Positions 22,336-34,144 of a DNA stretch of 64,000 nucleotides are shown here, piece after piece; position 1 is the first letter of the stretch; every line of letters starts with the position of its first letter. This stretch comes from Girardia tigrina (Eukaryota > Platyhelminthes > Tricladida > Dugesiidae). The notes under the pieces are model-generated. The model made no database searches. It was given only the letters and a program-made list of their open reading frames with translations, and was not told the DNA's origin. A program made the position numbers and the translations under genes. The DNA lies in contig MQRK01216694.1 of NCBI GenBank assembly GCA_001938485.1, forward strand, positions 1 to 64,000, in the 5' to 3' direction.

Positions 22336-25300
22336 TTAAAATAAACAATATGAAATAATAAAAATATTAATATCTACCAAATTCGAATAGTGATTTGAAA
22401 GAGAATTATTGACTGCTGAACCGGCAATCGGAGGAAGAGTCATGTTGTTCGTATGATGATTGGAATTCATATTTCCGAACGACGTTGCTAAACCGTTATA
22501 GTTTGATGCTGCATGAGGAATTTGCACGTAATTTCTTGCGGCAGCCACAGTCGAATTACAATAATTTGAATAAGCCGACCCATTGTTTCCATTAATTGTA
22601 CTGGGCACCCTACTGCCGACTCCTACCACTGCATTAACCGTATTAACTCCACAAACACCAGTGGGATACATCGATCTCATAATAGCCGTGTTACAAGAAG
22701 GAAGACTGGGATGGAGTTGTTTGGTCAGTTGTTTCTCCTGCTTCCGATATTTAGCTCGTCGATTTTGAAACCAAACCTGAAAACGAAAAATAAATTTGAG
22801 CTTCAATCTTCTTTAAATAATAATAAAAAAAAGTAATGAGAAGTAGAAACTCGTTAAAAACATGTATATATTACCCAAAGCGGATATAAGTAGTTTTTTT
22901 TAAACTTTTTTAATACCAGATGGAGAATAAGTTTAGACTACTTAAAAATCACAAAAATGGCATTTGATTGCAAAATTCCTCAACATTTTAGGACGTAAGG
23001 TTAAAATTACTTATACAAAAGACATTTATGTAAATATATTATTACACTTCGGAATTTCGATTTGGAGATTTTGTTATGTGTTGTTGGTCTGAAGGCGAAA
23101 ATGTTAAATGTTTCAATGCCAACCATTGGGAATGACAACATTTATTTTTTTTCATAGACCATTCATGTTTTTCATTTTTCATTCATAAGAAAATTTCTTT
23201 TGCCTTTCAGTAAATTATTTCAAATTCCATGCTTCAGAATTGTCCAGGACAACATTGTCAGTCACGGCAGTCGTATGGTTCGAAACTGATTCTATGGACA
23301 CAAAAGTACATGGTCTAAATTGCATAGAAAATCTTTGGCATTTATCTAAACTCATTATTCGCAATGTAAATGAATTATGCTATCAAATTCATTAATTGCT
23401 GATCAACAAAAGCATGGTAAATTCCATTAATAAAGGCTCAGGATGGTAATTAGAAATCGTGGTCGTATAACGAAATACTAAATGACTTGAGGTTATATTT
23501 CTCTTAATATCTCTATTAATTGCTACCATCCTATTTGTGTTGTATACGTTTTGAATAATATTTTTCCCATTTTTTCTGACCATTTTTATTAATTTCTCAG
23601 TGATGTTTAACCTTTTGCTAGTATTAATCCTTTTTCCTACCATTGTTTGAAATTTTAAAGTATTTAAGTAAAACTTATATTATCAATTCCTAAGGGATCC
23701 AAGAATACTTTTTTTTCAAATACTGATGGATAGTTATAATAAAAATGATGTTTCACTGACTAAATATTGGTAAATTTTAGAAGGATATGAATTAATCTCC
23801 ATTATTATGATAAATATTAATTTTTAATTACATATGCCTATTTTGCGTAATTATAAAAATTTCCTCCCTCCTCAATTTTTTTTAATAATTTTAAAAACAA
23901 CTTTAACAAATAAAATATTAATTTTTTGAAAATAAATCACATTTTCTTATAGATTTTACTTCATACCTGTCGTGATAAAATTATATTTAACCACTTAATT
24001 CCTTTGAACGAGCGGCGTTCGCGCGTTTTTATACTTATCGAATAGCGCCAATCCGAAAGTTGCTTTCGAGTTTCGACTTGTTTACATGTATACAATTCAT
24101 AAAGGCATAACGTCAGCTTGTCTTTTCTTATCTTGGGTTGTTTTGTTTTAAAGACATTAATAAATAATTTTTAATTGACTTTATTTTTAAACTTATTCTT
24201 ATTTTTGTAAAAATAATACAAGGATTAAGTGGTTTTGCTTTATTAAATTTTAGTTTTTCTTGTTAAAATAATAATAATAAGAAAAGTCATTATAACTTCA
24301 AAGGATGAACTATTGTTCGCCATATCGCAAAACAAACGCACTTTTAACTTTCGAAATTAGTTTCTATTGTTTATTAGAAAATACAGAAAAATATCGTATA
24401 AGTGATCATATTTATTATTTATTTCGATAACTTTATGTAAATCCGGCTCCGTCGTCTGTAGCGCTGATGTCATTCTTTGGACTGGAACAACCATCCAAAC
24501 AGGTAAAAGTTTCATTCAATTGTTGAAAATTGCTACTTCTTTTTTACTTTCATTAGTAGAGAATATTAGACAAGTTAAAATCTTAGGAATATAGAGGTTG
24601 TCTTAATAAACTTTCATTTCTTTCAGGCCATTAATCTTCTGTAGCCCTTGAAATATTGGAATATGAATAACCCCTGATTAATCTCAAGGCTTTTAAACAA
24701 ATTGAATTTGGAACTTGAAGCATAAATCATTCCAAACGACTCAAAAATTTGATAAAAGTTTCTGAATTAATATTTTTATGGAATTCCTAATTACTGAGCG
24801 TCTATGGCGTGATATAACAAAACATACTATAAACCTTTTTTCCATTGTAGATCTTCTCGGTATTTAAATAAACTTTCCATCTTCACCTACCATAAGTAGA
24901 ACGATTTCTCATTAATTGCTATCAAGTTTGGACCACAGATTCTGAAATGAAATTTATAATAAATCAGGGCTTTTTTGTGGGTTTTCATTGAAAATCCTGT
25001 TTTTCTCCAATGATTCTTTTGTACATTGTATGGCGCTATTTAGCTGTGCAAAAATTTAATAAGTTGTTCACCTGCTATTTTCCTGAATTATGCTTCTAAT
25101 TGTTTCTTCATTATCAAATCTCTTATCACTTTTTGCAGGAAAACTATCTTCACATCTTCCGAAACGGTATCTCTTTTCCTCCTTAAAATTTGACTTTAAG
25201 TTGAAAGACTATTCAGACCAATCTGTTTCAATTATTTCATGAATTGCTGTCGATTTGAACCTATTCCTATGTAAAGAATCTGTTTAAAAAAATATAATTT

Positions 25301-28300
25301 CTTCTTTTGTTCATTTTTCAGCTATTTCAGACTTACTATTCAAACGGTTTTCATTGATAGAATTAGAGCCTTTAATTAGGCAGATCATTTTAATTAGAAA
25401 TTGTAAATACACTTTATATACTGAAAAGTATCCACCACGACTGCTCAAAGATTTTAATGATTTAGTCATCTTAACCCTTTGTAACTCAATATCTTAAAAA
25501 AAACATAAATATTGTATGAACATAAAACATAAATATTCATCATCCTACCACCAACGCCACCTGTAGGTACTAATAAATCACCGATGTTGTATAGATCGGT
25601 GTGTAACAGATATGCAACAGTGATTTAAAATGTGATATGTTAATAGTTAGAGATCCTGTAAGAGTTACAACGGTTTGTTACAGAAGTGTCACACCATGTT
25701 ATGAAGGGTTAATTCTGCCAATTTTCAATATTGATTATTGAGTTGTAGTGTCTAATTAAGATTGATTCACATAACTGCCGCTCATAATGAAAATAAAACT
25801 TATCACGTGAAATGATTGAGGTTAAATTTTTTCAACAACACCTTAATTTGTGGTCTCGGCTTTCAGTGATTATTATATTGAATATTTATATAATGTTCAA
25901 ATAACCTATTGATCATTTGATGATTATTATGACCCAATAACTTTCTCATGTAATAAGACAAATAAAAAAAATTCCGAGGGCCTGAAATCGCAGTAGTTGC
26001 TTTTTTTTAGGTTTTGGCATATGAGATATTGTTTTACCTACTTTTGAACTGTGACGGATTCATTAATAATTGCTTGTGATCTCTACATGGTGCCGTTCTT
26101 AATACAGATTCCATTAACTAGGTCTTTGCCTTGGGGGTCACCTGTGACCGGTATTTCTATAGTATAAGATATTCTCGGCAGTTAACGTGTAAATGTAAAA
26201 ATCAAAAAGCCTTTATAATGCATTTACGAAATTTTGATATAATAGATTTTTAATTTGTACAAAATTTCCATAGAATGATTTAATAACTTTGAGAATATTT
26301 TTATGCTTATTATTTTTATTATTAATATTATTATTTTATTTTTAATTTTAATCGAATAAATTAATTGAGTTGTAACAAAAAAATATCAAAGTTGAATAAG
26401 TTAATGATAAATGATCATAATTGAATTTTCGAACAGGGGCGAGAGAAAATTGTCTCTGGTGGCAAATTGAAAAGTGTGAAATTTGATGGAATTAATCGCA
26501 TTTCATTTAATGTTCGGGAGAATTATGAAATTTGATTCAAGCGGGAAATTCTATCGGTTATCCCATTCAACTTCATATTCAGCTTAAAACAAAATTCGTT
26601 TTTTAAATCGACATAAATATTTTTATATTGACAAAAAACCCCCAAAATTAAACGAAAAATTCCATTTCGACTTTTATGTCATTTGAGGGTTTCGTTTCTC
26701 TTCTTCTTTCTTTCTTTTCTTTTCTTTTCATAATTAGTCGGTATTCTTTTCTATTCTTTTCACCCCTAAAAGAAAAGATTTGTTCTTTTTATTTTTATTT
26801 TTAATTATTTCTATTATTTTTCAATGAATTTAATTAAAAATTTTCTTTCTTTTTATTCTTTTTCCTATCTTATTCTTCATTAATAAACCTCTTAAATTAA
26901 ACGAAAAATTCCATTTTGACTATTATGTCATTTGAGTGTTTCGTTTCTATTCTATTCTTTTCTTTTCATAATTAGTCCGTATTCTTTTCTATTCTTTTCA
27001 CCCCTAAAAGAAAAGATTTGTTCTTTTTATTTTTATTTTTAATTATTTCTATTATTTTTCAATAAATTCAATTAAAAATTTTCTTTCTTTTTATTCTTTT
27101 TCCTATCTTTTTCTTCATTAATAAAAAAAATTGATAAACAAATTTAAGTGAATAGTGAGAAAAGGTAAAAGTGTCAAGCTCGACAAGTGGATACAATAAA
27201 TAGTCGCTTGACAAGCTATAAATTCATTAATGGTAATTAAGCTCAACTGGATTTCCAGTGAATCCAATTAACAATATAAATCTCGATTGGAATAAATTTT
27301 CAAGACATACTTTACTTGTATATTAAATTAATTCTCCCATTGCTGACGAAAATTGTAAAAGAGCAAAAAAAATTCAGTAAAACCAAAATGAAACCAACCC
27401 GAAAGCCGCCGGACACAAAGATAACACATCCTACAACAATGAGCCGCATAAGACTAGCATACTAATGGTAATATCTTGAAAAAGAGAAAAAAAAGAAGAA
27501 AAGAAAAATGTTCAAACACCAGAACCAGGTAAGAATTTGTTTCATCTTCACTCGACTGTGAATACTCAAATTTCGCTAGACTGACCGGTTGATTTATCTA
27601 TAACTCGTTTGCTGTTGAAATGACAACTCAAGAGTTGATTTTAAAAATGTCCATGGACCATTTTATGAGCTTGTTTGACTCTGTATTGTGCGACAAAAAA
27701 AAAGAAAAGAAAAACAGTGTGTCTAATGATTAACAGAGAAGTCTAAAGAGATGGGGATGATGGAGTTGTTTCTCCGAATGGTAGTGATGAAGCTACATCC
27801 TCCCAATGGGGAGGACTATGATGGGGTGAACAAATCGCCAGCGGAAATCTTAAGAGACTAGCAGTATTCGAGTCAATTTACTTCTCATTCATTAGTGATA
27901 ATTCAATTACCAATTGACAACTACTGAGTTACCAATGGCCGAGTCGTGGATGCCTTATGAAATGAACAATATTAATAGAAATTGTAAAATAATCGTCTTC
28001 ATACACACCGAGACATGGGGAAACATTAATTCAGTCAAATATTCAATTCTCTGCGACCAATAAGAATATGTTTATGTAAATATTCCCTAACATGAATTGC
28101 TACAAGTAGTTTCGTGTGCTCTTGCATTATGGTCCAACCATAACCATTCAAACTCAAAACCAACCCGGTATAACCCAACTAGGCCGATTGGGAGGGGGGT
28201 CGGTTTTCGAGTCCCCCCCCTCACTTTGATGGGATCTTTTTTCAATATCACTAAATTCGACAATTTCATCATTGAACCCACAACTGAAACTTATCACTTT

Positions 28301-31300
28301 TATAATATATATCGACGATTATTAGGATACAACGATGTGGGGGAAAAAAAAATAAAACTGATCGAATTCGAAAGAAAATTTCCTGACTTTATAGCCGGGG
28401 AGAATTGTCTTTTACTTCCTTCATTTGTTTTATGTGAGAGATACTCAACAATGGCTCTGACACTCTTTTCGTACACAATTTTTCTGTCATACAAACTTAC
28501 TGGAGGCTTTATTTTATATTTAGGTTTTATTAAAAGCCGATTCATTATGGATAATTTGGCGATGATATATTAATTAATAGTATTTTGGGAAACAAATTAA
28601 TTTCAAATAGGAATAACGAAAAAAAACTAATCGAAGAGGAAATTATAAATTTCATTATTTTATATTTGGGGGAAATTATATGATTGTTTTTTTTTATCTT
28701 TCCTCAATTCTTTATGAAACTGTTGTGAGTACCTTCAAGGGGTTTTGTTTCGCCAAAGATTTCAAGGGGTCCCTCAGATTTCTTAGAAAAGATAAATGAT
28801 TTGTAAGAGAATTGATTTTTATCAATATTCTTTGTAAGATAAGTTTTAATAAACTTCTCCTGGGTTTCTTATTCTTTTGAAATGTTATAAATATAATATA
28901 ATATAATATTGAGTCTTTTAAACGGAAATTTAATATTTTTGTTAAAGTTTTTTTTAAAAAAAATGATTATTGTACATGTTTCAGAATTTGTTTTCCATAT
29001 TTTCTATTATATTTCTTCGTTACTATTTTCGTTTTAATATTACTTTTTTATAAAGTTATTTTAAAAGGCTAAAATTTATTTATTTATTTATGTTAATTTA
29101 AGATATTATTGAATAATAATGTTAAAATGTTTAAAATTTCAAACGGCTTTACTTTGTCCATTTCGAATGTTTTTTAATGTTTATATGAAAAGATTTTGTT
29201 GAAAAGTACCATTAAAACAAAAAAATGTAACTAACAAATATAAATGCCGAAAATTGAAAACGAATTTCCGAAATGTACAATAATCAATTTCTTAAAAAAA
29301 TCTTAACAAAATTATTTTATAAAAATAATATAATTCTTACCTGAATTCTCGCTTCATTCAGTTTGGTTATTCGAGCTAATTCCTCTCGACAATATATATC
29401 CGGATAATGACTCTTCTGAAATGCCGATTCCAATTCTTGAAGTTGTTCTTGAGTGAAGGTTGTTCGATGTCGTCTTCGAGCAGGGGTTGGACAACTGTTC
29501 ACGGTGGGATTATGATGACCATGCCCGTTATTGTTACTGACAGTTGTGGGACAGCTGCTGGTTGAAATACACGTATTGCTCAAACTACTACTTATTATGG
29601 AATCTATAATGGGTTTGTCTGACTGATTTATATTTCCCGACTGAGAATGAACGGGATTGGCAGATACTGATACCTGGTTGGATGAGGAAGAAGAAACGTT
29701 GACTGATCCAGAGGAATTCTGATTTAACATGGACGTTTTGTTGTTATTATTATTGGTATTGTTGTTGTTATTGCTATTATTGTTGGCATTCAGGCCGGTG
29801 TTGGATGAAAACACAGAAGTTGGAGAAGTTAAATTGCTAGAAACTTTAATATCAGTTTCATTCAACGAGAGAGATGCAGAATTGAAAATTGAGCTTTGAA
29901 TATTATTGAGGCATTCGGTTTTCATTTTTTTGAAGCTGCTTTCTAAAATATTGGATTTACAAGAATATGCTATAGAAGACTTTTGTAAAAATATAAAATC
30001 GTAAAAAAGAAGATTGTTGACTTTTGATCGTTATCTTTCAATACTCTTCTAAGTACAACTGTTCTTAAAGGAATAGGAAATGTTGTGATATCCATCACTC
30101 TTTATGACCCGGTCTCTCCAAAGGTAAGACCAGTGTACCTTACACGTCTCATCGAAAAGCTACAAATAAGAAAGAAAGTAAAACTAATTCTTGAAAGCTT
30201 TTTGAATATCGTTTTTCGATTTCATTGGGAAAAAAAATCAAAAACTTGAAGAAGTTTAAGTAACAAATAATTATGTAAAACAGAAGAATTATTAATTTGA
30301 AATGATTAATTTAGATGTGGCGCAATGTGAAAATGCCAACTGCATGAATGCGATGGAAGCTGAAATTAATTTCTAATATTGTTGCCTCATTAAATAATAA
30401 TCTAATAATCTCCAGAACTCTGCGGGGGGATGCTGACCGCTACAAAATCCAATTGTCTGTTCATCTCTCTAACACTTCCGTCATTATTCAATTATCCCAA
30501 CATAATGAGCACAAATCAGAGGATAGACCAAGCGAAAACTTATCAATGCATTTCGACAATTGAAATATTTTTTTTACTACAAGAAAAAAGAAAGACAAAA
30601 AACTTCCCCGAAAAAAAAGCGCATCCCAATAATAAATAGGAAAAATAAAAAAAAACCGAGAATTATATTTTCATTTTTTTTGATAATTAATTAATAATGA
30701 GTAAAAAAAAATAGTTTTTCAGGTATTGACGAAGCAAAATAAATAAAATTTAATAAGTTTTTTTTCTTAAATGTAAAATACAAAAAATATTAAAAAAATA
30801 ATATAAATAAAATAATATATAAATAATATAAAAAACGGAAAATAAGAACAACGCAAAAAAGCCGTAAAAATCAAAAACAAAATTATCGATAGTGGGAATT
30901 ATTTACGTATTATTTATTTATTATTTATTATTATTATTATTTTTTGTTTTTCTGAAAAAAAATCTTTTTTTACACGTAAATGATGGGATATGTGATTAAA
31001 GAAACACGCGATTTGCTTTAAATGAGTTTCAAATGAACTGAAAAAATTAATAACTTTTCTTTTCGCTATAACAGTTTTCTGGACAAATTGTGTGACCGTT
31101 CTTAAACGATTGTCACAGTCACGAATGGACAATGTCCAAAGATTCTGATGATTAATCATTATATTATTTTTTTTTCGTTTTTTACCTGATTTTCTTATTT
31201 CATTCTCCCGGTGAAACGAAAAAAAAATAAAAATAAAAAATTTTCGAAAATATGTTAATTTTTTTTGGGTCATATTGAAACCGATAAAAATTCGAATATT

Positions 31301-32377
31301 TATAAATTATAATTTTATAATATTCGATTTTTTATCAAATTAACACATTGTGATTGGGCAGTTTTCGGCCGTTTACTAGTGCTGGTAACTAAAAGCTGGT
31401 TTTTACCTGCATGGCTACAACCCTACAGACGCTGTATAGCGAAAACTCAAATATATTGGAACCCGTATTTTAAACGTGACCCGCACTCCACTAACAATCT
31501 ATCAAAAACGTATAAATACGTGATCCGATTACAATGTGTTAACGTATTATTATATTGACCCACTGAAAAAAATTGCATAAAAACAGATTTGAGTGTAATG
31601 AATTAATCAATCTTTCACCGATTACATAACCCCTTTCCAGCCACATGGCAACAAATTTGAAAAATTAAATTACAGTTATCTCTTTTACCCAATTTAAATT
31701 TTACACAGTAATAGTTACTAAAAAGTCATATAGATGACACTACATATATTAGAATGCAAAAAAGTGCAATTCGCTTAGCAAACAAAACAACAATGAAAAA
31801 AAAAAACATTTTTTTTGCAAAAATAATAATTTGGACTGGAAAGGGTTAAAACAAATTTAATTGATTTAAAATCAATGACAGATTTTTTTGTTTTAATTAA
31901 TCAATTTTTGCGTTCTCGATTTTTTATATATAGTTTTTTTATATTTTACATTTAAAAATCCAAATTTTCCAAAATTGGGTAAAAATATAATAGTGACAAA
32001 ATCTTACCGATACCGGGACTAACGCAATTCGAGTCGTTTGGGAAACACGAATTATTGATACTCAGCGGCATTTGTTGTTGTAAAGTCGACAAATTGTACT
32101 GTAAATGAGGAGGATAAAGAGTCTGATTTGTGGGAAATGTCGACAAATGAGTACCGAACATCGAACCGGAAATCGGATGGAATAAACTGTCGGGATGGAC
32201 CATTCCCGGCAAACCGGAACCGTTTACCAGACCGGGAAAATAATCATCTCGTTTAAATAATTTTTCGTTGCATTGGTTAAAAAATTTATTGCCCGCTTCT
32301 GTCATAATCGGTTTGAAATTATAGATGTTGTTATTAATGATATTATTGGTGTTGTTGTTGTTGTTGTTGTTTGGGTA
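22336..32377 (-). CDS. PROP1: PROP-type paired-class homeobox transcription factor, three exons seen
   Basis: Exons 32377 (or ATG 32305)-32008, 29942-29341 and 22776-22378 (or to a TAA at 22336) join in phases 1 and 0. The protein has an Asn-rich and Ser-rich N-terminal half, then a homeodomain split after residue 46 (29478-29341 plus 22776-22735): [49 protein letters not shown]. Gln50, Trp48, Phe49 and Asn51 are present. The [11 protein letters not shown]...KLNEARIQ and YRKQEKQL residues, with [13 protein letters not shown] just after, match arthropod Prophet-of-Pit-1 orthologues (recollection of Drosophila CG32532). It should be a nuclear DNA-binding regulator of neural or neuroendocrine fates. 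No paired domain or OAR motif is visible, so a further 3' exon may exist beyond 22378. AATAAA on the minus strand (22329-22324) just after the TAA offers an alternative end. No stops or frameshifts. Confidence 0.8.
22378..22776 (-). CDS. PROP1: Homeobox gene, third exon
   Basis: Acceptor TTTTCAG, then [17 protein letters not shown] and a tail rich in Asn, Ser, Gly and Tyr with [15 protein letters not shown]. It stays open for 133 codons to a GTAGAT donor-like site at 22377 (phase 0). Reading through instead adds 13 codons to a TAA at 22336. Confidence 0.8.
23225..23460 (+). mobile_element. Tc1-type transposase 3' relic in the homeobox intron
   Basis: Plus frames give [15 protein letters not shown] (second catalytic Asp region, QDNxxxH) and then, after a shift, [20 protein letters not shown] and [17 protein letters not shown]. 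These match the Tc1 pattern PDLNPIENLW......L......R...VI..KG. Dead, ends not found. Confidence 0.45.
23987..24236. mobile_element. Small MITE with TTAA at one side
   Basis: TTAACCACTTAATTCCTTTG at 23987-24006 and, inverse, CAAGGATTAAGTGG at 24219-24232. This gives about 14 matching terminal bases, a TTAA on the left and its decayed partner TTTT on the right. About 240 bp, non-coding, lying in the large intron. Confidence 0.5.
24240..26640. other. Intron DNA, no other feature seen
   Basis: Part of the 6.6-kb homeobox intron. Unique, AT-rich, no supported coding frame on either strand. Possible enhancers cannot be recognised by eye. Confidence 0.4.
26645..27125. repeat. 249-bp tandem duplication in the intron
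   Basis: Two copies, starting at 26645 and 26894, both opening AAATTAAACGAAAAATTCCA and running through a T/C-rich tract to CTTCATTAATAAA. They differ by a few substitutions and a small indel in the TTCTTTTC tract. Made of pyrimidine-rich sequence. Confidence 0.85.
27130..29300. other. Intron DNA, no convincing gene
   Basis: Contains a 158-codon plus-strand frame (28097-28573) and an antisense one, neither with recognisable motifs. A G-run and C-run pair near 28188-28222 makes a GC-rich hairpin-like patch. Otherwise AT-rich. Confidence 0.4.
29341..29942 (-). CDS. PROP1: Homeobox gene, middle exon
   Basis: Acceptor ATATTTTAG ends at 29943. The exon completes the split Glu codon, gives [13 protein letters not shown], long Ser/Thr and Asn runs ([15 protein letters not shown] near 29790), then the first 46 homeodomain residues, and ends ...EARIQ at donor GTAAGAAT (29340). 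602 bp. Confidence 0.85.
29943..31335. other. First intron, AT-rich, no gene
   Basis: Between the first and middle homeobox exons. Poly-A/T tracts dominate at 30540-31300; no coding or RNA feature recognised. Confidence 0.4.
31340..31542. mobile_element. TTAA-flanked (piggyBac-type) MITE, short copy
   Basis: TTAA on both sides (31340-31343 and 31539-31542), left end TTAACACATTGTGATTGG, right end ATTACAATGTGTTAA. The 203-bp body matches the outer parts of 18621-19370, including CATGGCTACAACCCTACAGA. Intact-looking ends in the first intron of the homeobox gene. Confidence 0.75.
31626..31849. mobile_element. Second TTAA-type MITE, different family
   Basis: Left AACCCCTTTCCAGCC (from 31628), right GGACTGGAAAGGGTTAA (to 31849): about 13-bp inverted ends of the common piggyBac form TTAACCCTTTCC. 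TTAA is kept on the right and reads ATAA on the left. 224 bp, non-coding, only 84 bp from the previous MITE. Confidence 0.65.
32008..32377 (-). CDS. PROP1: Homeobox gene, first visible exon
   Basis: The ATG at 32305 has A at -3 and opens [20 protein letters not shown]. The exon ends NCVSPGI plus one base before donor GTAAGAT (32007). The frame is also open upstream through an Asn run encoded by AAC repeats, back to an acceptor-like TTTGTCCAG ending at 32378. The exon may therefore begin at 32377 with an earlier exon still missing, or the AAC run may be 5' UTR. Confidence 0.7.
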
Positions 32378-32379
32378 CT

Positions 32380-33318
32380 GGACAAATTTTAAAAATACAA
32401 TCTCAATTCAATTAGTGACAATTAAATAAGTAGTAACGAATTCAAAATGTTATCCCAAACCAAATCTCAATGGTTGAATGACAATAGATAGAATTAATAG
32501 GGCGAAATTTAATTTAATTGGTTGTATTATCTTTAGCACATTATTGACCAATCAAATTAAACACGGAAATATTTGCATTTTAGTTAATTTTCCCCATACA
32601 CACTCGCTTTTGTCCCAACACACATACTTATATATTAGCCCGGACATACAGACATACATATCTATTCATTATATATATGTATATAAATGTATACATCTAT
32701 ATATATATATATATATTAAAAGAAAAACAGGCATACTCAAAGAGACTCGCGGGGGTTTTTTCCGTGGGGGATGAGAAGGAAAAAAGGAGGAACTGGTTGA
32801 AGCTGGTTTTTTTCCTCTTTTTTTCTCTTTTCTCTGAAAGATGACAAATCGATTCGTTTTTCGTTTTTTTTTCAGTCGTAACAAACAACGATGAACTGTT
32901 GGACGGTTGGTGCGGACAAATTATGCATCTCATTAGAATAATAGTCACACATGAAATTTTTGATAGAAGAAAATTATGTATTGTTGATTACCAACAAAAT
33001 CTATCCTAATTGCATTTCGAGTTGGGATATTTGAAATAGCATTAATTTGTAATCAATAGATACATTTTGCCGGGTCGGTCTGTCTAACAAATTAGTTTGG
33101 AAGTATTTTATAGTACGTTAATTATCAGAAAAAAAAATTTTTCTTTTGGGTTTTTTTTCTGGGTTTTTTATTATTATTATTATTATTAATATTTACTATT
33201 TCCAGAACGAGGAGAGTGAGGGGGTCGAAAGAAAAAAAATTTTCAGCAAAAAAAATCAAATTTTTTTCCTCTTGATTTTTATTCTTTTTTTGTACATATC
33301 GTAAAGGTAATATAATAA
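32380..33318. other. Upstream flank of the homeobox gene
   Basis: Would hold the promoter or a missing first exon. Visible: a (TA)n run at about 32687-32716, purine-rich and pyrimidine-rich tracts, and no clear TATA box or open exon with a donor. Confidence 0.35.
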
Positions 33319-33320
33319 TA

Positions 33321-34140
33321 TTGGGTTGGAAAGAAACTTTTGTCAGTAAATTAACATTTTATTACAAGTAAAAATTTTACAATAACAAGCAGTCGTTTTC
33401 ATTATTTTCGATCATTCATCTCCAACGAAGCTTCAACAGGAAAAAAAGACCTGATCCACGTGTTTATTTTCAATCAAGTGGAGTCTGCGAAGGAAATTTT
33501 CCAGTGATCGGAAAGATGATAGTTGGATGAGACAACTTCTGGGTTTTTTTGGTGGGTACTTAAGAATATCCAACCTAATTCTTCAAATTTTTGGTCGGTC
33601 CAGCGTTGTCTCGTTGAAAACAAACACCAGCTGTGTTGATACCACAAACACACAAAGCGGCCTGAAAGCCGTCTAATCGGGCGCAGTGAATTTGAGAGGT
33701 GATGGTTTGACAGCATTCCTGTTATGATGTGGATCTAACCCTTTTCCAAGGTAACCTGGACTCAGTTTTTGGTTATTCAGTTTCTGGTTATCGTAGACAA
33801 TCCACTTCTCATCGCACGTCAAAATCCGTTGCCATCCACTACAGCTAAATTTGTGCAATAGCCAAGAGCAGTCGTTATTTTTTTGAATTTCATTAAATTC
33901 GTGCGGGACCTTTTGACCACGTTTGTTTTTCTTTTTAATCTTCTGAAGGTTCCAAATAATATTGTGTGGGAAATTTGGAGTTCAGCGGCTAGTTTGTGCC
34001 TTGTTAAGGTCGGATCCGTTTATGGAAGATCGTAGAGCCTGTTAATCAATAATCTTGGGAGTCTGGAACGCTTTTTGTCTTTTGCATACCATAGGAAACA
34101 TGTTATTTCAGTCATGGAATCTCGGCCGTTGCTAGCGAAA
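33321..34140 (-). mobile_element. mariner element relic
   Basis: The end repeat TTGGGTTGGAAAGAAAC, preceded by TA, marks the right end of the element at 33321. Minus-strand frames give a helix-turn-helix piece (DPTLTRHKLAAELQISHTI), then RILTCDEKWIVYDNQKLNNQ with the first Asp, VFVFNETTLDRP-like debris for the second, and SNYHLSDHW for the third region. Many breaks. The opposite terminal repeat is not recognisable. Confidence 0.7.
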
Positions 34141-34144
34141 ATAT

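Noticed and set aside
22583-22768. 61-codon plus-strand frame over the homeobox exon
   Set aside because: Antisense shadow of the third homeobox exon.
28097-28573. 158-codon plus-strand frame inside the homeobox intron
   Set aside because: Starts in low-complexity GC-rich sequence, has an overlapping antisense frame of similar length, no motif, and lies in an intron of a gene on the other strand.
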